This document shows positions 31,058-42,715 of a stretch of DNA of 64,000 nt, piece after piece (position 1 is the first letter of the stretch; the number at the start of each line of letters is the position of its first letter). The stretch is taken from NCBI GenBank assembly GCA_017983615.1, contig JAGOBB010000005.1, positions 1 to 64,000 of the forward strand, in the 5' to 3' direction. Made by a program: the position numbers and the translations under genes. Below the pieces are notes generated by a model. The model was not told the origin of the DNA. It was given only the letters and a program-made list of their open reading frames with translations, and ran no database searches. The DNA is from Azonexus sp. Its GTDB lineage: Bacteria; Pseudomonadota; Gammaproteobacteria; Burkholderiales; Rhodocyclaceae.

Positions 31058-31066
31058 ATTGTAACA
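31058..31066 (-). promoter_or_regulatory. Extended -10 promoter of lpxC
   Basis: On the minus strand TGTTACAAT, TG at 31066-31065 and TACAAT at 31063-31058, start near 31051, between ftsZ and lpxC. Confidence 0.5.
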
Positions 31067-31107
31067 CAAGCCGCCGCCACCCTTTTTCAGAGAGAGTTTT
31101 TGTTACT

Positions 31108-32295
31108 TCAATCCGCCTGCTTGCGCAGGAAAGCCGGAATGTCGTAACGATCGACACCGCTGTTGGCCAGCGCCTCAACCGTCACATTGCGATTGCCCTT
31201 GCGCACCACGGCCGGGACATCGGCGATCTGGTTGTAGTCGATGGCCGGGCCGGCGGCAAAAGCGACGGCATCGCTGGTGCCGGTTGCCTGGACGAGGACC
31301 GGCTGCTGATAGACCTCCGGCTTCGGACGGGCTACAGCGGCGACCTGGCCGAGGCCGGTAGCCACGACGGTAACGCGCAGGGCATCGCCCATCAGTTCGT
31401 CATAAACCGCACCGAAGATGATGTGTGCGTCTTCTGCCGCAAAGGCCTTGACGGTGTTCATCACTTCGTTGACTTCCTTCATCTTCAGGTTGCCCTTGGC
31501 GGCGGTGATGTTCACCAGAACGCCCTTGGCGCCGGACAGATTGATGCCTTCGAGCAGCGGCGAAGCGACGGCCTGCTCGGCAGCGATGCGGGCGCGGTCG
31601 ACGCCGGCAGCGGCGGCGGAGCCCATCATGGCGCGGCCCATTTCGCCCATAACCGTGCGGACGTCTTCGAAGTCGACGTTGACCAGGCCAGGGTAGGTAA
31701 TGATTTCAGCGATACCGCCAACGGCATTTTTCAGCACGTCGTCGGCAGCCTTGAAGCAATCGTCGACATCGGCGTCGTCGCCCATGACTTCCATCAGCTT
31801 GTCATTGAGGATGACGATCAGCGAATCGACGTGCTTGGAAAATTCGGCGATGCCGGCTTCGGCCGACTTCATCCGCTTGCCGCCTTCGAAGCCGAACGGC
31901 TTGGTGACGACGCCAACGGTCAGGATGCCCATTTCGCGGGCGATCTCGGCGACGACCGGCGCGGCGCCGGTACCCGTGCCGCCACCCATGCCGGCGGTAA
32001 TGAAGGCCATGTGAGCGCCTTCCAGCGTCGCGCGGATCTCGTCGCGGTGCGCATCGGCGGCTGCCTTGCCGGCCTCCGGCTTGGCGCCAGCGCCGAGACC
32101 GGTCTTGCCCAGCGACAGCTTGCTCGACGCTGCACTGCGGCTGAGCGCCTGGGCATCGGTGTTGGCGGCGATGAATTCAACGCCGCTGACGCCTTCGCGA
32201 ATCATGTGCTCGATGGCATTGCCGCCGGCACCACCCACGCCGAATACCTTGATGATCGTACCGGCTTCTTCGTCTTTCTCGATGATCTCAAACAT
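31108..32295 (-). CDS. ftsZ: Cell division GTPase FtsZ
   Basis: 395 aa. Tubulin-type GTPase that forms the Z-ring. Nucleotide motifs are intact: VFGVGGAGGNAI, the tubulin signature GGGTGTGAAPV and the T7 loop NVDFEDVRTVM. The C-terminal peptide DIPAFLRKQAD is the conserved tail that binds FtsA and ZipA. A strong AGAGGAGGT precedes the ATG. Follows ftsA after 38 bp. Confidence 0.98.
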   Translation of the reverse strand: MFEIIEKDEEAGTIIKVFGVGGAGGNAIEHMIREGVSGVEFIAANTDAQALSRSAASSKLSLGKTGLGAGAKPEAGKAAADAHRDEIRATLEGAHMAFITAGMGGGTGTGAAPVVAEIAREMGILTVGVVTKPFGFEGGKRMKSAEAGIAEFSKHVDSLIVILNDKLMEVMGDDADVDDCFKAADDVLKNAVGGIAEIITYPGLVNVDFEDVRTVMGEMGRAMMGSAAAAGVDRARIAAEQAVASPLLEGINLSGAKGVLVNITAAKGNLKMKEVNEVMNTVKAFAAEDAHIIFGAVYDELMGDALRVTVVATGLGQVAAVARPKPEVYQQPVLVQATGTSDAVAFAAGPAIDYNQIADVPAVVRKGNRNVTVEALANSGVDRYDIPAFLRKQAD

Positions 32296-32333
32296 GGTAA
32301 CTACCTCCTCTGAAAAAACTGTTCAACAACAAA

Positions 32334-33563
32334 TCAAAAATTCTTGGCAAACCAGGACTTCATGCCTTCGAAGACATCCTTGAAGCCCTGCTTTTCCTGG
32401 ATCTTCTGGCCGCGCTTGCGCTGCGCCTGCGCTTCGAGCAGCAGGCCGTAGGCGGTCGAGAAGCGCGGGCTCTGCACGACGTCGGCAAGGCTGCCGGTGT
32501 ATTTCGGGTTGCCGAGACGAACCGGCATGTGGAAGATTTCCTCGCCCAGTTCGACCATGCCCGGCATGACGCTGGCGCCGCCGGTCAGCACGATGCCGGA
32601 GGACAAAACCTCCTCGAAGCCGGCGCGGCGCAGTTCGTTCTGGATCAATTCGTAAAGCTCTTCGACGCGCGGCTGGATGACGTCGGCCAGGGCCCGGCGC
32701 GACAGCTTGCGGCTCGGCCGGTCGTCGACGCCGGCGACATCGAGGTTTTCGCTGACGTCAGCCAGCTGCGACAGGGCGCAGCCATACTTGCACTTGATGT
32801 CTTCCGCCTCGCGGGTCGGTGTGCGCAACGCCATGGCAATGTCGTTGGTGATCTGGTCGCCGGCGATCGGAATGACCGAGGTATGGCGGATGGCGCCCTG
32901 CGTCCACACGGCAATGTCGGTGGTGCCGCCGCCGATGTCGATCAGGCAGACGCCGAGATCCTTCTCGTCTTCGGACAGCACGGCATAGCTGGAAGCCAGC
33001 GGCTGCAGCACCAGATCATTGACCTCCAGGCCGCAGCGACGGACGCACTTGACGATGTTCTGGGCGGCCGACACGGCGCCGGTCACGATATGGGTCTTCA
33101 CTTCCAGGCGCATGCCGCTCATGCCGATCGGCTCGCGGATGCCGTCCTGGCCGTCGATGACGAATTCCTGGGTCAGGATGTGGAGGATCTCCTGGTCGGC
33201 CGGAATTGGCATCGCCCGCGCCGTTTCGATGACCCGCTCGACGTCGCTCTGGGTCACTTCCTTGTCCTTGATCGCCACCATGCCGTTCGAGTTGAAGCTC
33301 TTGATGTGGCTGCCGGCGATCCCGGTGTAGACGTTGCTGACCTTGCAGTCGGCCATCAACTCGACTTCCTGGACGACGCGGCTGATGGTGTGCACCGTTT
33401 CCTCGATGTTCACCACGACGCCCTTCTTCAGGCCGCGCGAATCCTGCGAGCCCATGCCGATCACGTTGAGGCTGCCCTCGTTGTTGATCTCGGCGACCAG
33501 CGCGACGATCTTCGACGTCCCGATGTCCAGCCCGACGATCAGATCCTTGTTGTCCCTGCTCAT
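32334..33563 (-). CDS. ftsA: Cell division protein FtsA
   Basis: 409 aa actin-like ATPase tethering FtsZ to the membrane. Phosphate-1 DIGTSKIVALV, the SHIKSFNSNG region of the 1C domain, phosphate-2 IDIGGGTTDIAVW and the adenosine loop LTGGASVMPGM are all visible. The C-terminus WFAKNF is the amphipathic membrane-targeting helix end. The ATG at 33563 lies 4 bp after the ftsQ stop; a longer in-frame start would overlap ftsQ. Confidence 0.97.
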   Translation of the reverse strand: MSRDNKDLIVGLDIGTSKIVALVAEINNEGSLNVIGMGSQDSRGLKKGVVVNIEETVHTISRVVQEVELMADCKVSNVYTGIAGSHIKSFNSNGMVAIKDKEVTQSDVERVIETARAMPIPADQEILHILTQEFVIDGQDGIREPIGMSGMRLEVKTHIVTGAVSAAQNIVKCVRRCGLEVNDLVLQPLASSYAVLSEDEKDLGVCLIDIGGGTTDIAVWTQGAIRHTSVIPIAGDQITNDIAMALRTPTREAEDIKCKYGCALSQLADVSENLDVAGVDDRPSRKLSRRALADVIQPRVEELYELIQNELRRAGFEEVLSSGIVLTGGASVMPGMVELGEEIFHMPVRLGNPKYTGSLADVVQSPRFSTAYGLLLEAQAQRKRGQKIQEKQGFKDVFEGMKSWFAKNF

Positions 33564-33567
33564 ATGC

Positions 33568-34308
33568 TTACTTTCCCTTCGCCTCGCCCGCGACTCGCAT
33601 CGCGAAACCATTCGGATACCGCAAATCCACCACTGCCGGCCGGACCGCCCGTTTGGCGACCGTTTCCGGATAAATTTCGATAAAGCGCGCCAGCCGGACG
33701 CCGACTGGCGACTTCGGCTGCTCGCGGCCGATATCGACCAACATGCCGTTCTGCAACTTCAACTGCCAGGCCAGGCGCGGCGACAGCGTCACCTGCACCG
33801 GCATTTCGCCGACTGCCTTGAACGCCCCGATGAAATCGCCGTAGTGCTTCAGCACTTCCTGCGCCGTGCCCTGTGGCCCGTAGAGCAGCGGCAGCAGGGA
33901 ACGCTCGGTTTCCGGCAACAGCGCCGCAAAGACCTCTCCGTAGCTGTTGACCAGCTCGCCGCGCGCGTCGCCCCAACGGGCAACCGGCTTGTGCTCCTCG
34001 ATGCTGATTTCCAGCCGGTCCGGCCATTGCCGGCGCACGGCCACCTTGCGCACCCAGGGCAGCTTTTCCAGCGCCCCGCGCACTGCATCCAGATTCAGGC
34101 TGAAGAAATTGCCCTTCAGCGCCTGCGGCAACACCTGCTCCACCTCGCCGCGCTTGGTGTGCGGCAGAGGCTCGGCAAATACCACATGCTTGACCGGCAA
34201 GGACGGCACGCGCACCAGCCAGACCGCCCCGGCGGCCAGCAACGCGGCGGCAGCGACCAGCATAAGCAGGTCGGCAATCGCGTTCAGCAGGTGCGGTTTG
34301 TTCCACAT
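33568..34308 (-). CDS. ftsQ: Cell division protein FtsQ
   Basis: 246 aa bitopic protein: short cytoplasmic N-terminus, one membrane segment (about residues 12-32), a POTRA domain (VKHVVFAEPLPHTKRGEVEQ) and the beta domain with LPWVRKVAVRRQWPDRLEIS. It links FtsBL to the early divisome. Placed between ddlB and ftsA as usual. Confidence 0.95.
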   Translation of the reverse strand: MWNKPHLLNAIADLLMLVAAAALLAAGAVWLVRVPSLPVKHVVFAEPLPHTKRGEVEQVLPQALKGNFFSLNLDAVRGALEKLPWVRKVAVRRQWPDRLEISIEEHKPVARWGDARGELVNSYGEVFAALLPETERSLLPLLYGPQGTAQEVLKHYGDFIGAFKAVGEMPVQVTLSPRLAWQLKLQNGMLVDIGREQPKSPVGVRLARFIEIYPETVAKRAVRPAVVDLRYPNGFAMRVAGEAKGK

Positions 34309-34316
34309 TCATTGCC

Positions 34317-35222
34317 TCAGTCGTTGGCAGCGAGTTCTAGGACGCGACGAACCAGGGCCGGGTAATCCAGGCCATTGACGCGGGCTGCCATCGGCACCAG
34401 CGAGTGGTCGGTCATGCCCGGCGCGGTGTTCACTTCGAGGAAGTAATGCTTGCCGTCCTCGTCCATCAGGAAATCGACCCGGCCCCAGCCACGGCCGCCG
34501 AGGATGCGGAAGGCTTCCAGCGCACCCTTGCGGATTTCCATTTCCTTGGCTTCCGGCAGGCCGCAGGGGCACAGGTATTTGGTGTCGTCGCGGTTGTACT
34601 TGGCTTCGTAGTCGTACCACTCGGTGGCCGGCTCGATCTTGATGATCGGCATCGCTTCGTCGCCGATGATGCCGACCGTGTATTCGCCGCCGAGCACGCC
34701 CTTTTCGGCGATGACCAGCGGGTCGAGTTTGGCCGCAGCTTCGTAAGCCGCCTTCAGGGCGCCGCGCTGCTTGACCTTGGTGATGCCGATCGACGAACCT
34801 TCGTGCGCCGGCTTGACGAACAGCGGCAGGCCGAGCTGTTCCTCGACCTCGGCGAAATCGGAATCGGCGGTCAGCACCGCGTAATCGGGGATCGGCAGGC
34901 CGGCGGCACGCCACATCAGCTTGGTGCGAAACTTGTCCATGGCCAGCGCCGAGGCCAGCACGCCTGAGCCGGTGTAGGGGATGTGCATGACTTCCAGGGC
35001 GCCCTGGATGGTGCCGTCCTCGCCGTGCCGGCCGTGCAGCGCGATGAAGGCGCGGTCGTAGCCTTTCAGGGCGTCGAGCGGCTGCGAGGCGGGGTCGAAG
35101 GCGTGGGCGTCGATGCCCTGGCCCTGCAGGGCGGCCAGTACACGCGAACCGCTGTTCAGCGAGACTTCGCGCTCGGCGGACGTACCACCGAAGAGGACGG
35201 CGACCTTGCCAAAATCAGACAT
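34317..35222 (-). CDS. ddlB: D-alanine--D-alanine ligase
   Basis: 301 aa ATP-grasp ligase forming the D-Ala-D-Ala dipeptide for peptidoglycan. [17 protein letters not shown] starts the N-domain; [11 protein letters not shown] is the catalytic block; [16 protein letters not shown] binds [24 protein letters not shown] carries the Mg ligands. The start is the ATG at 35222 with GGAG upstream. A repeat copy lies between it and murC. Confidence 0.97.
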   Translation of the reverse strand: MSDFGKVAVLFGGTSAEREVSLNSGSRVLAALQGQGIDAHAFDPASQPLDALKGYDRAFIALHGRHGEDGTIQGALEVMHIPYTGSGVLASALAMDKFRTKLMWRAAGLPIPDYAVLTADSDFAEVEEQLGLPLFVKPAHEGSSIGITKVKQRGALKAAYEAAAKLDPLVIAEKGVLGGEYTVGIIGDEAMPIIKIEPATEWYDYEAKYNRDDTKYLCPCGLPEAKEMEIRKGALEAFRILGGRGWGRVDFLMDEDGKHYFLEVNTAPGMTDHSLVPMAARVNGLDYPALVRRVLELAAND

Positions 35223-35244
35223 GCTTTGCTCCACAAACAATTTC

Positions 35245-35279
35245 AAAAATGGCCATTTTTTTGGGCCGACCGTAGCATT
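35245..35279 (-). repeat. Dispersed ATGCTACGGTC repeat, copy 10
   Basis: Core on the minus strand at 35268-35278, then GGCCC, seven A and the perfect palindrome AAAAATGGCCATTTTT (35245-35260). Fills the 63-bp gap between murC and ddlB, the only sizeable gap from murF to ftsA. Confidence 0.93.
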
Positions 35280-35285
35280 TGAGTT

Positions 35286-36677
35286 TCATGCCTGCCCCGC
35301 CAGCTTGCCCGGCACCGCGCCGATCGAACCGGCGCCCATGCACAGCACGACATCGCCATCGCGGGCGACATCCAGAATGGTTTGCGGCATCGCCGCGATG
35401 TCCTCGACGAAGACCGGCTCGACCTTGCCGGTCACGCGCAGGGCGCGGGCCAGCGAGCGGCCGTCGGCGGCGACGATGGGCGCTTCGCCGGCGGCGTAGA
35501 TTTCGGCCAGACACAGCGCATCGACCGTCGACAGCACCTTGACGAAATCCTCGAAGCAATCGCGGGTCCGCGTGTAGCGGTGCGGCTGGAAGGCCAGCAG
35601 CAGCCGGCGGCTGGGGAAGGCGCCGCGGGCGGCGGCCAGCGTGGCGGCCATTTCGACTGGGTGATGGCCGTAGTCGTCGACCAGCGTAAAGCTGCCGCCA
35701 GCCGGCAGCGCCACTTCGCCATAGCGCTGGAAGCGGCGACCGACGCCCTTGAACTCGGCCAGCGCCTTGACGATCGCGGCGTCGGATACCTGCACCTCGG
35801 TGGCCACGGCAATTGCCGCCAGCGCGTTGAGGACGTTATGCAGGCCCGGGGTGTTCAGGGTGATCGCCAGGCGCGAAGTCGTCCCATTGACGCGGACGCA
35901 GTCGAAGCGCATCCGGCCGTCCTCGGCAACGACGTTTTCGGCGTAGAAGTTGTTTTCCTTCGACAGGCCGTAGGTGATGATCTGCTTCGGCACGCGCGGC
36001 AGGATGTCGCGGACGTTGGCGTCGTCGCCACAGACCACGGCCACGCCGTAGAAGGGCAGACGGTTCAGGAAATCGACAAAGGCCGACTTCAGGCGCTCGA
36101 AGTCATGGCCGTAGGTTTCCATGTGGTCGGCGTCGATGTTGGTGACCACCGAAATGACCGGCGACAGGAACAGGAAGGAGGCATCGGACTCGTCAGCCTC
36201 GGCGACCAGGAAGTCGCCGCTGCCCAGCCGGGCGTTGGCGCCGGCGGCGTTCAGGCGGCCGCCGATGACGAAAGTCGGGTCGATGCCGCCTTCGGCCAGG
36301 ATGCTGGTGACCAGGCTGGTCGTCGTCGTTTTGCCGTGCGTACCGGCGATGGCGATACCGCTCTTCAGGCGCATCAGCTCGGCCAGCATCTGGGCGCGCG
36401 GAACGACCGGAATCTTCCGCTCGCGTGCCGCCATCACTTCCGGGTTGTCAGCCTTGACCGCCGTCGAGATAACCACTGCGTCGGCTCCCGCGGCGTTTTC
36501 GGCGGCATGGCCGATCATCACCTTGACGCCCTCGCCTTCGAGGCGGCGGGTCGTCGCGCTGGCCGCGATGTCCGAGCCGGTCACCGTGAAGTCGAGGTGG
36601 GCCAGCACTTCGGCAATGCCGCTCATGCCCGAGCCGCCGACGCCGACGAAGTGGATGTGTTTGACCTTGTGTTTCAT
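35286..36677 (-). CDS. murC: UDP-N-acetylmuramate--L-alanine ligase
   Basis: 463 aa Mur ligase adding L-Ala to UDP-MurNAc. [17 protein letters not shown] is the N-terminal UDP-binding motif, [12 protein letters not shown] the ATP P-loop, and [14 protein letters not shown] the conserved C-domain block. The ATG at 36677 overlaps the murG stop by 4 bp. Confidence 0.97.
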   Translation of the reverse strand: MKHKVKHIHFVGVGGSGMSGIAEVLAHLDFTVTGSDIAASATTRRLEGEGVKVMIGHAAENAAGADAVVISTAVKADNPEVMAARERKIPVVPRAQMLAELMRLKSGIAIAGTHGKTTTTSLVTSILAEGGIDPTFVIGGRLNAAGANARLGSGDFLVAEADESDASFLFLSPVISVVTNIDADHMETYGHDFERLKSAFVDFLNRLPFYGVAVVCGDDANVRDILPRVPKQIITYGLSKENNFYAENVVAEDGRMRFDCVRVNGTTSRLAITLNTPGLHNVLNALAAIAVATEVQVSDAAIVKALAEFKGVGRRFQRYGEVALPAGGSFTLVDDYGHHPVEMAATLAAARGAFPSRRLLLAFQPHRYTRTRDCFEDFVKVLSTVDALCLAEIYAAGEAPIVAADGRSLARALRVTGKVEPVFVEDIAAMPQTILDVARDGDVVLCMGAGSIGAVPGKLAGQA

Positions 36678-37732
36678 TTTGCGATCTCCGCGCAGAGTGT
36701 CGCCACTTCTTCGGTGGCATCGGGCTTGGCCAGGCTGCGGGCCTTCTCGGACATTTCCAGCAGCTGGCCGCGGGAATAATTGCGGATCAGCGCCACGGCC
36801 TCCGGCGTCAGCTCGCCTTGCGGCAACAGGAAGGCACCGCCGGCATGGACCAGGAATTTGGCATTGGCGGTCTGGTGGTCGTCGACGGCATGCGGGAAGG
36901 GCACCAGGATGCTGGCCACGCCGGCCGCCGCCAGTTCGGCGATGGTCAGCGCGCCGGCGCGGCAGATGACCAAGTCGGCCCATTCGTAGGCGCCGGCCAT
37001 GTCTTCGATGAAGGACACGCAATGGGCCTGGACGCCGACCGCGGCGTAATTGGCCTTCAGCGCCTCCAGATGCTTCTCGCCGGCCTGATGGACGATCTGC
37101 GGCTGGTCGCTTTCGGCGAGCAGGGCCATGCCCTTGGGCACCGTATCGTTCAGCGCCTGGGCGCCGAGGCTGCCGCCGATGACCAGCACGTGCAGCGCGC
37201 CGCTGCGCTCAGCCAGGCGTTCGGCCGGCGACGCGATCCTGGCGATCTCCGGGCGGACCGGATTGCCGATCCAGGTACCTTCCTTGAAGACATCCGGGAA
37301 GCCGGTCAGGATGCGGTCGGCGACACCCGCCAGCACGCGATTGGCCAGCCCGGCCACCGAGTTCTGTTCGTGCAGCACCAGCGGCACGCCGGTCAGCGCT
37401 GCCATCATGCCGCCCGGGAAGGTGATGTAGCCGCCCATGCCGAGCACGACATTCGGCTTGACCTGGCGGATGGCCTTGAGGGCCTGCCAGAAACCGCGCA
37501 GCAGATTGAGCGGCAGCAGCAGCTTGCGCACGATTCCCTTGCCACGCAGCGCAGCGAATTTCAGGTTGACCATTTCGAAGCCGTGCTGCGGCACCAGCTT
37601 CGCTTCCATTCCTTCCGGATTGCCGAGCCAGACGACCCGCCAGCCGGCATCGCGCAGCGCGTGGGCGACGGCCAGGGCCGGGAAGATGTGACCGCCGGTA
37701 CCGCCAGCCATTACCAGGATGGTCTTGCTCAT
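36674..37732 (-). CDS. murG: Lipid II synthase MurG (N-acetylglucosaminyltransferase)
   Basis: 352 aa GT28 enzyme at the inner membrane that adds GlcNAc to lipid I. G-loops [16 protein letters not shown] and [11 protein letters not shown] plus the UDP-GlcNAc pocket [13 protein letters not shown] are present. It overlaps ftsW by 4 bp and murC by 4 bp. Confidence 0.97.
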   Translation of the reverse strand: MSKTILVMAGGTGGHIFPALAVAHALRDAGWRVVWLGNPEGMEAKLVPQHGFEMVNLKFAALRGKGIVRKLLLPLNLLRGFWQALKAIRQVKPNVVLGMGGYITFPGGMMAALTGVPLVLHEQNSVAGLANRVLAGVADRILTGFPDVFKEGTWIGNPVRPEIARIASPAERLAERSGALHVLVIGGSLGAQALNDTVPKGMALLAESDQPQIVHQAGEKHLEALKANYAAVGVQAHCVSFIEDMAGAYEWADLVICRAGALTIAELAAAGVASILVPFPHAVDDHQTANAKFLVHAGGAFLLPQGELTPEAVALIRNYSRGQLLEMSEKARSLAKPDATEEVATLCAEIAK

Positions 37733-38892
37733 AGCTTCCCTCCTCTCATGAGCTGCCTGTTCTCCCAGTCAACTCGCAAGAGAATCGCCAGCGCCACGCA
37801 GTTGGCCAGGATGCCGGAACCGCCGAAGCTCATCAGCGGCAGGGTCAGGCCCTTGGTTGGCAGCAGGCCCATGTTGACGCCCATGTTGATGAAGGACTGG
37901 ACGCCCATCCAGACGCCGATGCCCATGGCGACCAGCGCCGGGTAGAGACGGTCGAGCTGGACGCACTGGCGGCCGATGGCGAAGGCGCGCTGGACAAGAA
38001 TGGCAAACAGCGCGATGACCGCCAGCACGCCGAAGAAACCGAGTTCCTCGGCGATCACGGCAAGCAGGAAATCGGTATGCGCTTCCGGCAGGTAGAACTG
38101 CTTTTCGACGCTGGCGCCGAGCCCGACGCCGAACAGTTCGCCGCGGCCGAAGGCGATCAGCGAGTGCGACAGCTGGTATCCGCGCCCGAAAGCATCGGCC
38201 CACGGGTCCATGAAGCCGAACACCCGGTCGCGCCGGTAGGGCGAGACGACGATCATGATCGTGAAGGCGATCAGCAGGCCAATGATCAGCAGCGCGAACA
38301 GCCGAGCCTTGAGTCCTCCGAGGAAGAGGATGCCCATGGCGATCGAGATGATGACGACGAAGGCGCCGAAATCCGGCTCCTTGAGCAGGAACATGCCGAC
38401 GATGGCCATAGCACCGAACATCGGCAGGAAGGCCTGCTTCAGGTCGTGCATCACGTTGATCTTGCGCACCGTGTAATCGGCAGCATAGAGCACGGCGAAC
38501 AACTTCATCAGTTCGGACGGCTGCAGGTTGGCAAAGCCGAGCGAGATCCAGCGGCGGGCGCCATTGACGTCGCGGCCGATGCCGGGAATCAGGACCAGGG
38601 CGAGCATCACCACGCCGGCCATGAACAGGTAGGGGGCATATTTCTGCCACAGCTTGAGCGGCACCTGGAAGGTGACGGCGGCGGCGACCAGGCCGATGCA
38701 CAGGAAGACGCCCTGGCGCACGAGGTAATAGGCCGGCTGATGGCCGGTCGAACGCCCGCCTTCGGCGATCACGATGGACGCCGAATAGACGAAGACGAGC
38801 CCGGTGAACAGCAGGATCAGCACGCTCCACAGGAGGGTGTGGTCGATCTCGGCCACCTGGCGGCGGGGAGCGTCGAGGGCGCCGATCAGCAT
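37729..38892 (-). CDS. ftsW: Septal peptidoglycan polymerase FtsW
   Basis: 387 aa SEDS protein, about ten membrane segments. Catalytic loop Asp in [14 protein letters not shown] and the signature [15 protein letters not shown] are intact; [15 protein letters not shown] is the periplasmic loop motif. It works with FtsI. It overlaps the 3' end of murD by 7 bp and murG by 4 bp. Confidence 0.97.
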   Translation of the reverse strand: MLIGALDAPRRQVAEIDHTLLWSVLILLFTGLVFVYSASIVIAEGGRSTGHQPAYYLVRQGVFLCIGLVAAAVTFQVPLKLWQKYAPYLFMAGVVMLALVLIPGIGRDVNGARRWISLGFANLQPSELMKLFAVLYAADYTVRKINVMHDLKQAFLPMFGAMAIVGMFLLKEPDFGAFVVIISIAMGILFLGGLKARLFALLIIGLLIAFTIMIVVSPYRRDRVFGFMDPWADAFGRGYQLSHSLIAFGRGELFGVGLGASVEKQFYLPEAHTDFLLAVIAEELGFFGVLAVIALFAILVQRAFAIGRQCVQLDRLYPALVAMGIGVWMGVQSFINMGVNMGLLPTKGLTLPLMSFGGSGILANCVALAILLRVDWENRQLMRGGKL

Positions 38893-40241
38893 GGCTTAAG
38901 CGCCTCCACCGCCTCGATGAAGGCCTGCGCGCGATGCGCGTAGTTGCGATACATGTCCAGGCTGGCGCAGGCCGGCGAAAGCAGCACGCAGTCACCGGAT
39001 TGGGCCTGGGCGGCCAGCCAGCGCACGGCGGCGGCCATGTCGCCGACGATGCAGGTCGGTACGCCGCTGCCTTCGAGCGCCATGCCGATGGCTGCGGCAT
39101 CGCGGCCGATCAGCGCCACGGCGCGACCGTGTTTTTCCAGGGCCGGCTTGAGCGGCGAGAAATCCTGGCCCTTGCCGTCGCCGCCGAGAACGATGGCGAC
39201 CTTGCGGCCCATGCCTTCGATGGCGGCCAGCGTGGCGCCGACATTGGTGCCCTTGGAGTCGTCGACATAGAGCACGCCGCCGATTTCGGCCACCGTCTCG
39301 ACGCGGTGGGCGAGGCCTTTGAAGGCTTTCAGTGGCTCGACCAGGCGTGCCGGCTCGACGCCGAGCGCTTCGCACAAGGCCAGCGCTGCCATCGCGTTGG
39401 CGGCATTGTGCAGGCCGGACAATTTCAAATCGGCCAGCGCGACCAGTTGTTGCTGGCCACGGCAGATGGCGCCGTCGACAAAGCCGTAGTCGACGCCGCG
39501 CGGCGCAGCATTCAGGCCGAAAGTCACCATCGTCCGGCCGCAACGGCCATTGGCCATCGACCAGTCGTCGTCGCGGTTCAGGACCATGACGCCCTGCCCC
39601 TGGAAGACGCGCGACTTGGCGGCGGCGTAGTTGGCCAGGCTGCCCTCGTAGCGGTCGAGATGATCCTCGGAAATATTGAGCACGGTGGCCGCGGCGGCGT
39701 TCAGGTGGTGCGTCGTCTCGAGCTGGAAGCTGGACAGCTCGACGACCCAGACTTGCGGCGGAGTGCCGGCGTCCTGGGCATCCATCAGTGCATCGAGGGC
39801 CGACGGCGAAATGTTGCCGCAGGCGACGGCCGACACGCCGACACCGTTCAGCAGGTGGGCAGTCAGCGCGGTGGTCGTCGTCTTGCCGTTGCTGCCGGTG
39901 ATGGCGATGATCTTCGAGCCCGGCACCTGCTCGCGCACGCCGGCGGCGAACAACTCGATTTCCGAGACAATTTTGCCGGCGACCGTAGCAATCACCGGCT
40001 CGGCCTTGGGGACGCCCGGCGACAGGGCAACGATCTCGGCCCAGGCGAACGGCGCTCCCGTAAACGGCCCGGCAATCAGTTCGGCACCCGGCGCCACGCG
40101 CTGCAGGGCGTCTACGTTGGGCGGGGTGTCGCGCGAATCGGCGACGCGGACTACCGCGCCCTGGCGATGCAGCCACTTGGCCATCGCCAGTCCGGACTCA
40201 CCGAGTCCGACGACCAGAACGCGTTTGCCCTTGAGATCCAT
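38886..40241 (-). CDS. murD: UDP-N-acetylmuramoyl-L-alanine--D-glutamate ligase
   Basis: 451 aa. [15 protein letters not shown] binds [18 protein letters not shown] is the P-loop; [20 protein letters not shown] is the C-domain signature. It adds D-Glu to UDP-MurNAc-Ala. A copy of the dispersed repeat is embedded in the sense frame at [13 protein letters not shown], just before the P-loop domain. It abuts mraY directly. Confidence 0.97.
   Translation of the reverse strand: MDLKGKRVLVVGLGESGLAMAKWLHRQGAVVRVADSRDTPPNVDALQRVAPGAELIAGPFTGAPFAWAEIVALSPGVPKAEPVIATVAGKIVSEIELFAAGVREQVPGSKIIAITGSNGKTTTTALTAHLLNGVGVSAVACGNISPSALDALMDAQDAGTPPQVWVVELSSFQLETTHHLNAAAATVLNISEDHLDRYEGSLANYAAAKSRVFQGQGVMVLNRDDDWSMANGRCGRTMVTFGLNAAPRGVDYGFVDGAICRGQQQLVALADLKLSGLHNAANAMAALALCEALGVEPARLVEPLKAFKGLAHRVETVAEIGGVLYVDDSKGTNVGATLAAIEGMGRKVAIVLGGDGKGQDFSPLKPALEKHGRAVALIGRDAAAIGMALEGSGVPTCIVGDMAAAVRWLAAQAQSGDCVLLSPACASLDMYRNYAHRAQAFIEAVEALKPC
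39958..39991 (-). repeat. Dispersed repeat, copy 11 (10/11 core)
   Basis: TGCTACGGTC on the minus strand at 39981-39990, preceded by T instead of A, then GCCGGC, AAAATT, GTCTCGGAAA. In frame within murD ([10 protein letters not shown]). Confidence 0.78.
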
Positions 40242-41345
40242 TTAGCGCAGCTTCAAGGTAGAGAGCCCGATCAGCACGAGCATGATGGTGATGATCCAGA
40301 AGCGGACGACAACCTGCGTCTCCTTCCAGCCGGTTTGTTCGAAGTGATGGTGCAGCGGCGCCATGCGCAGGATGCGGCGGCCCTCGCCGTATTTCCGCTT
40401 GGTGTATTTGAACCAGCCGACCTGCAGCATCACCGACAGGGTTTCGATGACGAATACGCCGCCCATGATCAGCAGCACGATTTCCTGGCGGACGATCACG
40501 GCAACGGTACCGAGCGCCGCGCCGAGCGCCAGCGCGCCGACGTCGCCCATGAACACTTCGGCCGGATAGGCGTTGAACCACAGGAAGCCAAGCCCCGCCC
40601 CGGCGATGGCGCCGAGGAAGATGCACAGCTCGCCTGCCCCCGGCACGTAGGGAATCAGCAGGTACTTGGCGTACACCGCGTGGCCGGTGACGTAGGCGAT
40701 CAGCGCAAAGGCGGCGGCGATCATCACGGTCGGCATGATCGCCAGGCCGTCCAGGCCATCGGTCAGGTTGACCGCATTGCTGGTGCCGACGATGACGAAG
40801 TAGGTCAGCGTGATGAAGCCGACGATCCCCAACGGGTAGGCCATGGTCTTGAAGAAGGGGATGATCAGTTCGGTCTGCGCCGGGCTCTTGGCCGAGAAGG
40901 CGATGAACAGCGCTGCGCCGATGCCGAGCACCGACTGCCAGAAAAATTTCCAGCGGCTAGCCAGGCCGTTCGGGTCGCGATAGACGACCTTCTTCCAGTC
41001 GTCGTACCAGCCGATGATGCCGTAGCCAAGCGTGACAACCAGAACGGTCCACACGTATTTGTTGGTCAGGTCACCCCAGAGCAGCGTGGTGAAGCCGATG
41101 GCGATCAGGATCAGCACGCCGCCCATGGTCGGCGTGCCGGACTTGACGAGGTGGGTTTGCGGGCCGTCGTTGCGCACCGCCTGGCCGATCTTCTTGGCGG
41201 CCAGCCAGCGGATGACGCTCGGGCCGGCGGCCAGCGAAAGCAGCATGGCCGTCATGGCGGCGAGCACCGTGCGCAGCGTGATGTAGTTGAAGACGTTGAA
41301 GAAGCGAACGTCCTGGGCGAGCCATTGGGCGAGTGCCAGCAGCAT
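40242..41345 (-). CDS. mraY: Phospho-N-acetylmuramoyl-pentapeptide transferase
   Basis: 367 aa polytopic enzyme forming lipid I. The Asp-rich and Mg-binding blocks are present: [37 protein letters not shown]; the C-terminal [15 protein letters not shown] is the HHH motif. Its start overlaps the murF stop by 1 bp. Confidence 0.98.
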   Translation of the reverse strand: MLLALAQWLAQDVRFFNVFNYITLRTVLAAMTAMLLSLAAGPSVIRWLAAKKIGQAVRNDGPQTHLVKSGTPTMGGVLILIAIGFTTLLWGDLTNKYVWTVLVVTLGYGIIGWYDDWKKVVYRDPNGLASRWKFFWQSVLGIGAALFIAFSAKSPAQTELIIPFFKTMAYPLGIVGFITLTYFVIVGTSNAVNLTDGLDGLAIMPTVMIAAAFALIAYVTGHAVYAKYLLIPYVPGAGELCIFLGAIAGAGLGFLWFNAYPAEVFMGDVGALALGAALGTVAVIVRQEIVLLIMGGVFVIETLSVMLQVGWFKYTKRKYGEGRRILRMAPLHHHFEQTGWKETQVVVRFWIITIMLVLIGLSTLKLR

Positions 41346-42715
41346 CAGTGTTTCTCCTCGACAGCGACGGGTGCTGCCAGTGCATCGGCCACCCGTTCCA
41401 TTTTCATGAAGCGCGAACCCTTGACCAGCACGGTGGTTTCAGGCCCCAATTCCTTGTCGACGGCGGCGATCAGCTTGTCGACGTTGCAGTAGTGCCGCGC
41501 CCCTTCGCCGAAATTGCGCACCGCCAATTGCGCCTGGTCGCCCAGCGCGAACAGGCGGTCGATGCCCTGGCTCTTGGCGTAGCCGCCGATCTCGTCGTGG
41601 TACTGGCCGCTCGCTTCGCCGATCTCGCCCATGTCGCCAAGGACCAGCAGCTTGCGGCCGATGGTCGCGGCGAGCACGTCGATGCCGGCGCGGACCGAAT
41701 CGGGGTTGGCGTTGTAGGTGTCGTCGAGGATCTCGGCGCCCTGCTTGCCGGCCCGACGTTGCAGACGGCCCTTGACGCCTGAAAAGGCTTCCAGCCCTTC
41801 GGCCACGGCGGCCAGCGGTACGCCGGCGGCCAGGCAGGCGGCGGCAGCGGCCACGGCGTTGCGGGCGTTGTGCCGGCCGGGGATGCGCAGGGTCAACGTG
41901 GCATTGCCTTCCGGGGCCACGAGGTCGAGGCCGATTTCCAGGCCGTGCTGGCGGACAACGGCGGATACGTCGGCCGGACAGTCAATCGCGAAAGTCCGCA
42001 CCGGACGACCTTCGGCCATGCCGCGCCAGAGGCCGGCATAGGCATCGTCGGCATTGATCACGGCGATGCCGTCGGCCGGGAGGCCGCTGAAGATGGCGCC
42101 TTTTTCGCGGGCCACTTCGTCCAGGTCGCCCATGCCTTCGAGGTGGGCGCGCTGGGCGTTGGTGATCAGCGCCACGGTCGGCGCGCCGATCGGCGCCAGA
42201 TAGGCGATCTCGCCCGGATGGTTCATGCCCATCTCGATCACCGCGGCGCGGTGCGAGGCGCGCAAACCGAGCAGGGTCAGCGGCAGGCCGATGTCGTTGT
42301 TCAGGTTGCCGCGGGTGGACAGCACCGCGGCGCCGAAGGCGGCCTTGAGGATGGCAGCGATTATTTCCTTGGTCGTCGTCTTGCCGTTGGATCCGGTGAC
42401 GGCGATGACCGGCAGCGAGAAGCGGGCACGCCAGGCTGCGGCCAGACGGCCCAGGGCCAGCCTTGTGTCGTCGACGACGACGGCCGGAACGCCGGCCGGC
42501 AACTTGCTCTCGTCAGCGACCAGCAGCGCGACGGCACCGGCCGCCACGGCCTGATCGAGAAATTCATGGGCATCGAAACGCTCGCCGGCCAGGGCGATAA
42601 ACAACTGGCCTTCGCCAATGGCGCGGGTATCGGTCGATACGCCATCGACGGTCACGTCGGCGCCGACAAGGCGGCCGTTGACGGCTTGGGCGACTTGCGA
42701 GAGCAGCCAGTTCAT
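41345..42715 (-). CDS. murF: UDP-MurNAc-tripeptide--D-alanyl-D-alanine ligase
   Basis: 456 aa. [19 protein letters not shown] is the P-loop, [15 protein letters not shown] the catalytic Lys/His region neighbourhood and [15 protein letters not shown] the C-domain motif. It adds D-Ala-D-Ala made by DdlB. It overlaps murE by 4 bp. Confidence 0.97.
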   Translation of the reverse strand: MNWLLSQVAQAVNGRLVGADVTVDGVSTDTRAIGEGQLFIALAGERFDAHEFLDQAVAAGAVALLVADESKLPAGVPAVVVDDTRLALGRLAAAWRARFSLPVIAVTGSNGKTTTKEIIAAILKAAFGAAVLSTRGNLNNDIGLPLTLLGLRASHRAAVIEMGMNHPGEIAYLAPIGAPTVALITNAQRAHLEGMGDLDEVAREKGAIFSGLPADGIAVINADDAYAGLWRGMAEGRPVRTFAIDCPADVSAVVRQHGLEIGLDLVAPEGNATLTLRIPGRHNARNAVAAAAACLAAGVPLAAVAEGLEAFSGVKGRLQRRAGKQGAEILDDTYNANPDSVRAGIDVLAATIGRKLLVLGDMGEIGEASGQYHDEIGGYAKSQGIDRLFALGDQAQLAVRNFGEGARHYCNVDKLIAAVDKELGPETTVLVKGSRFMKMERVADALAAPVAVEEKH

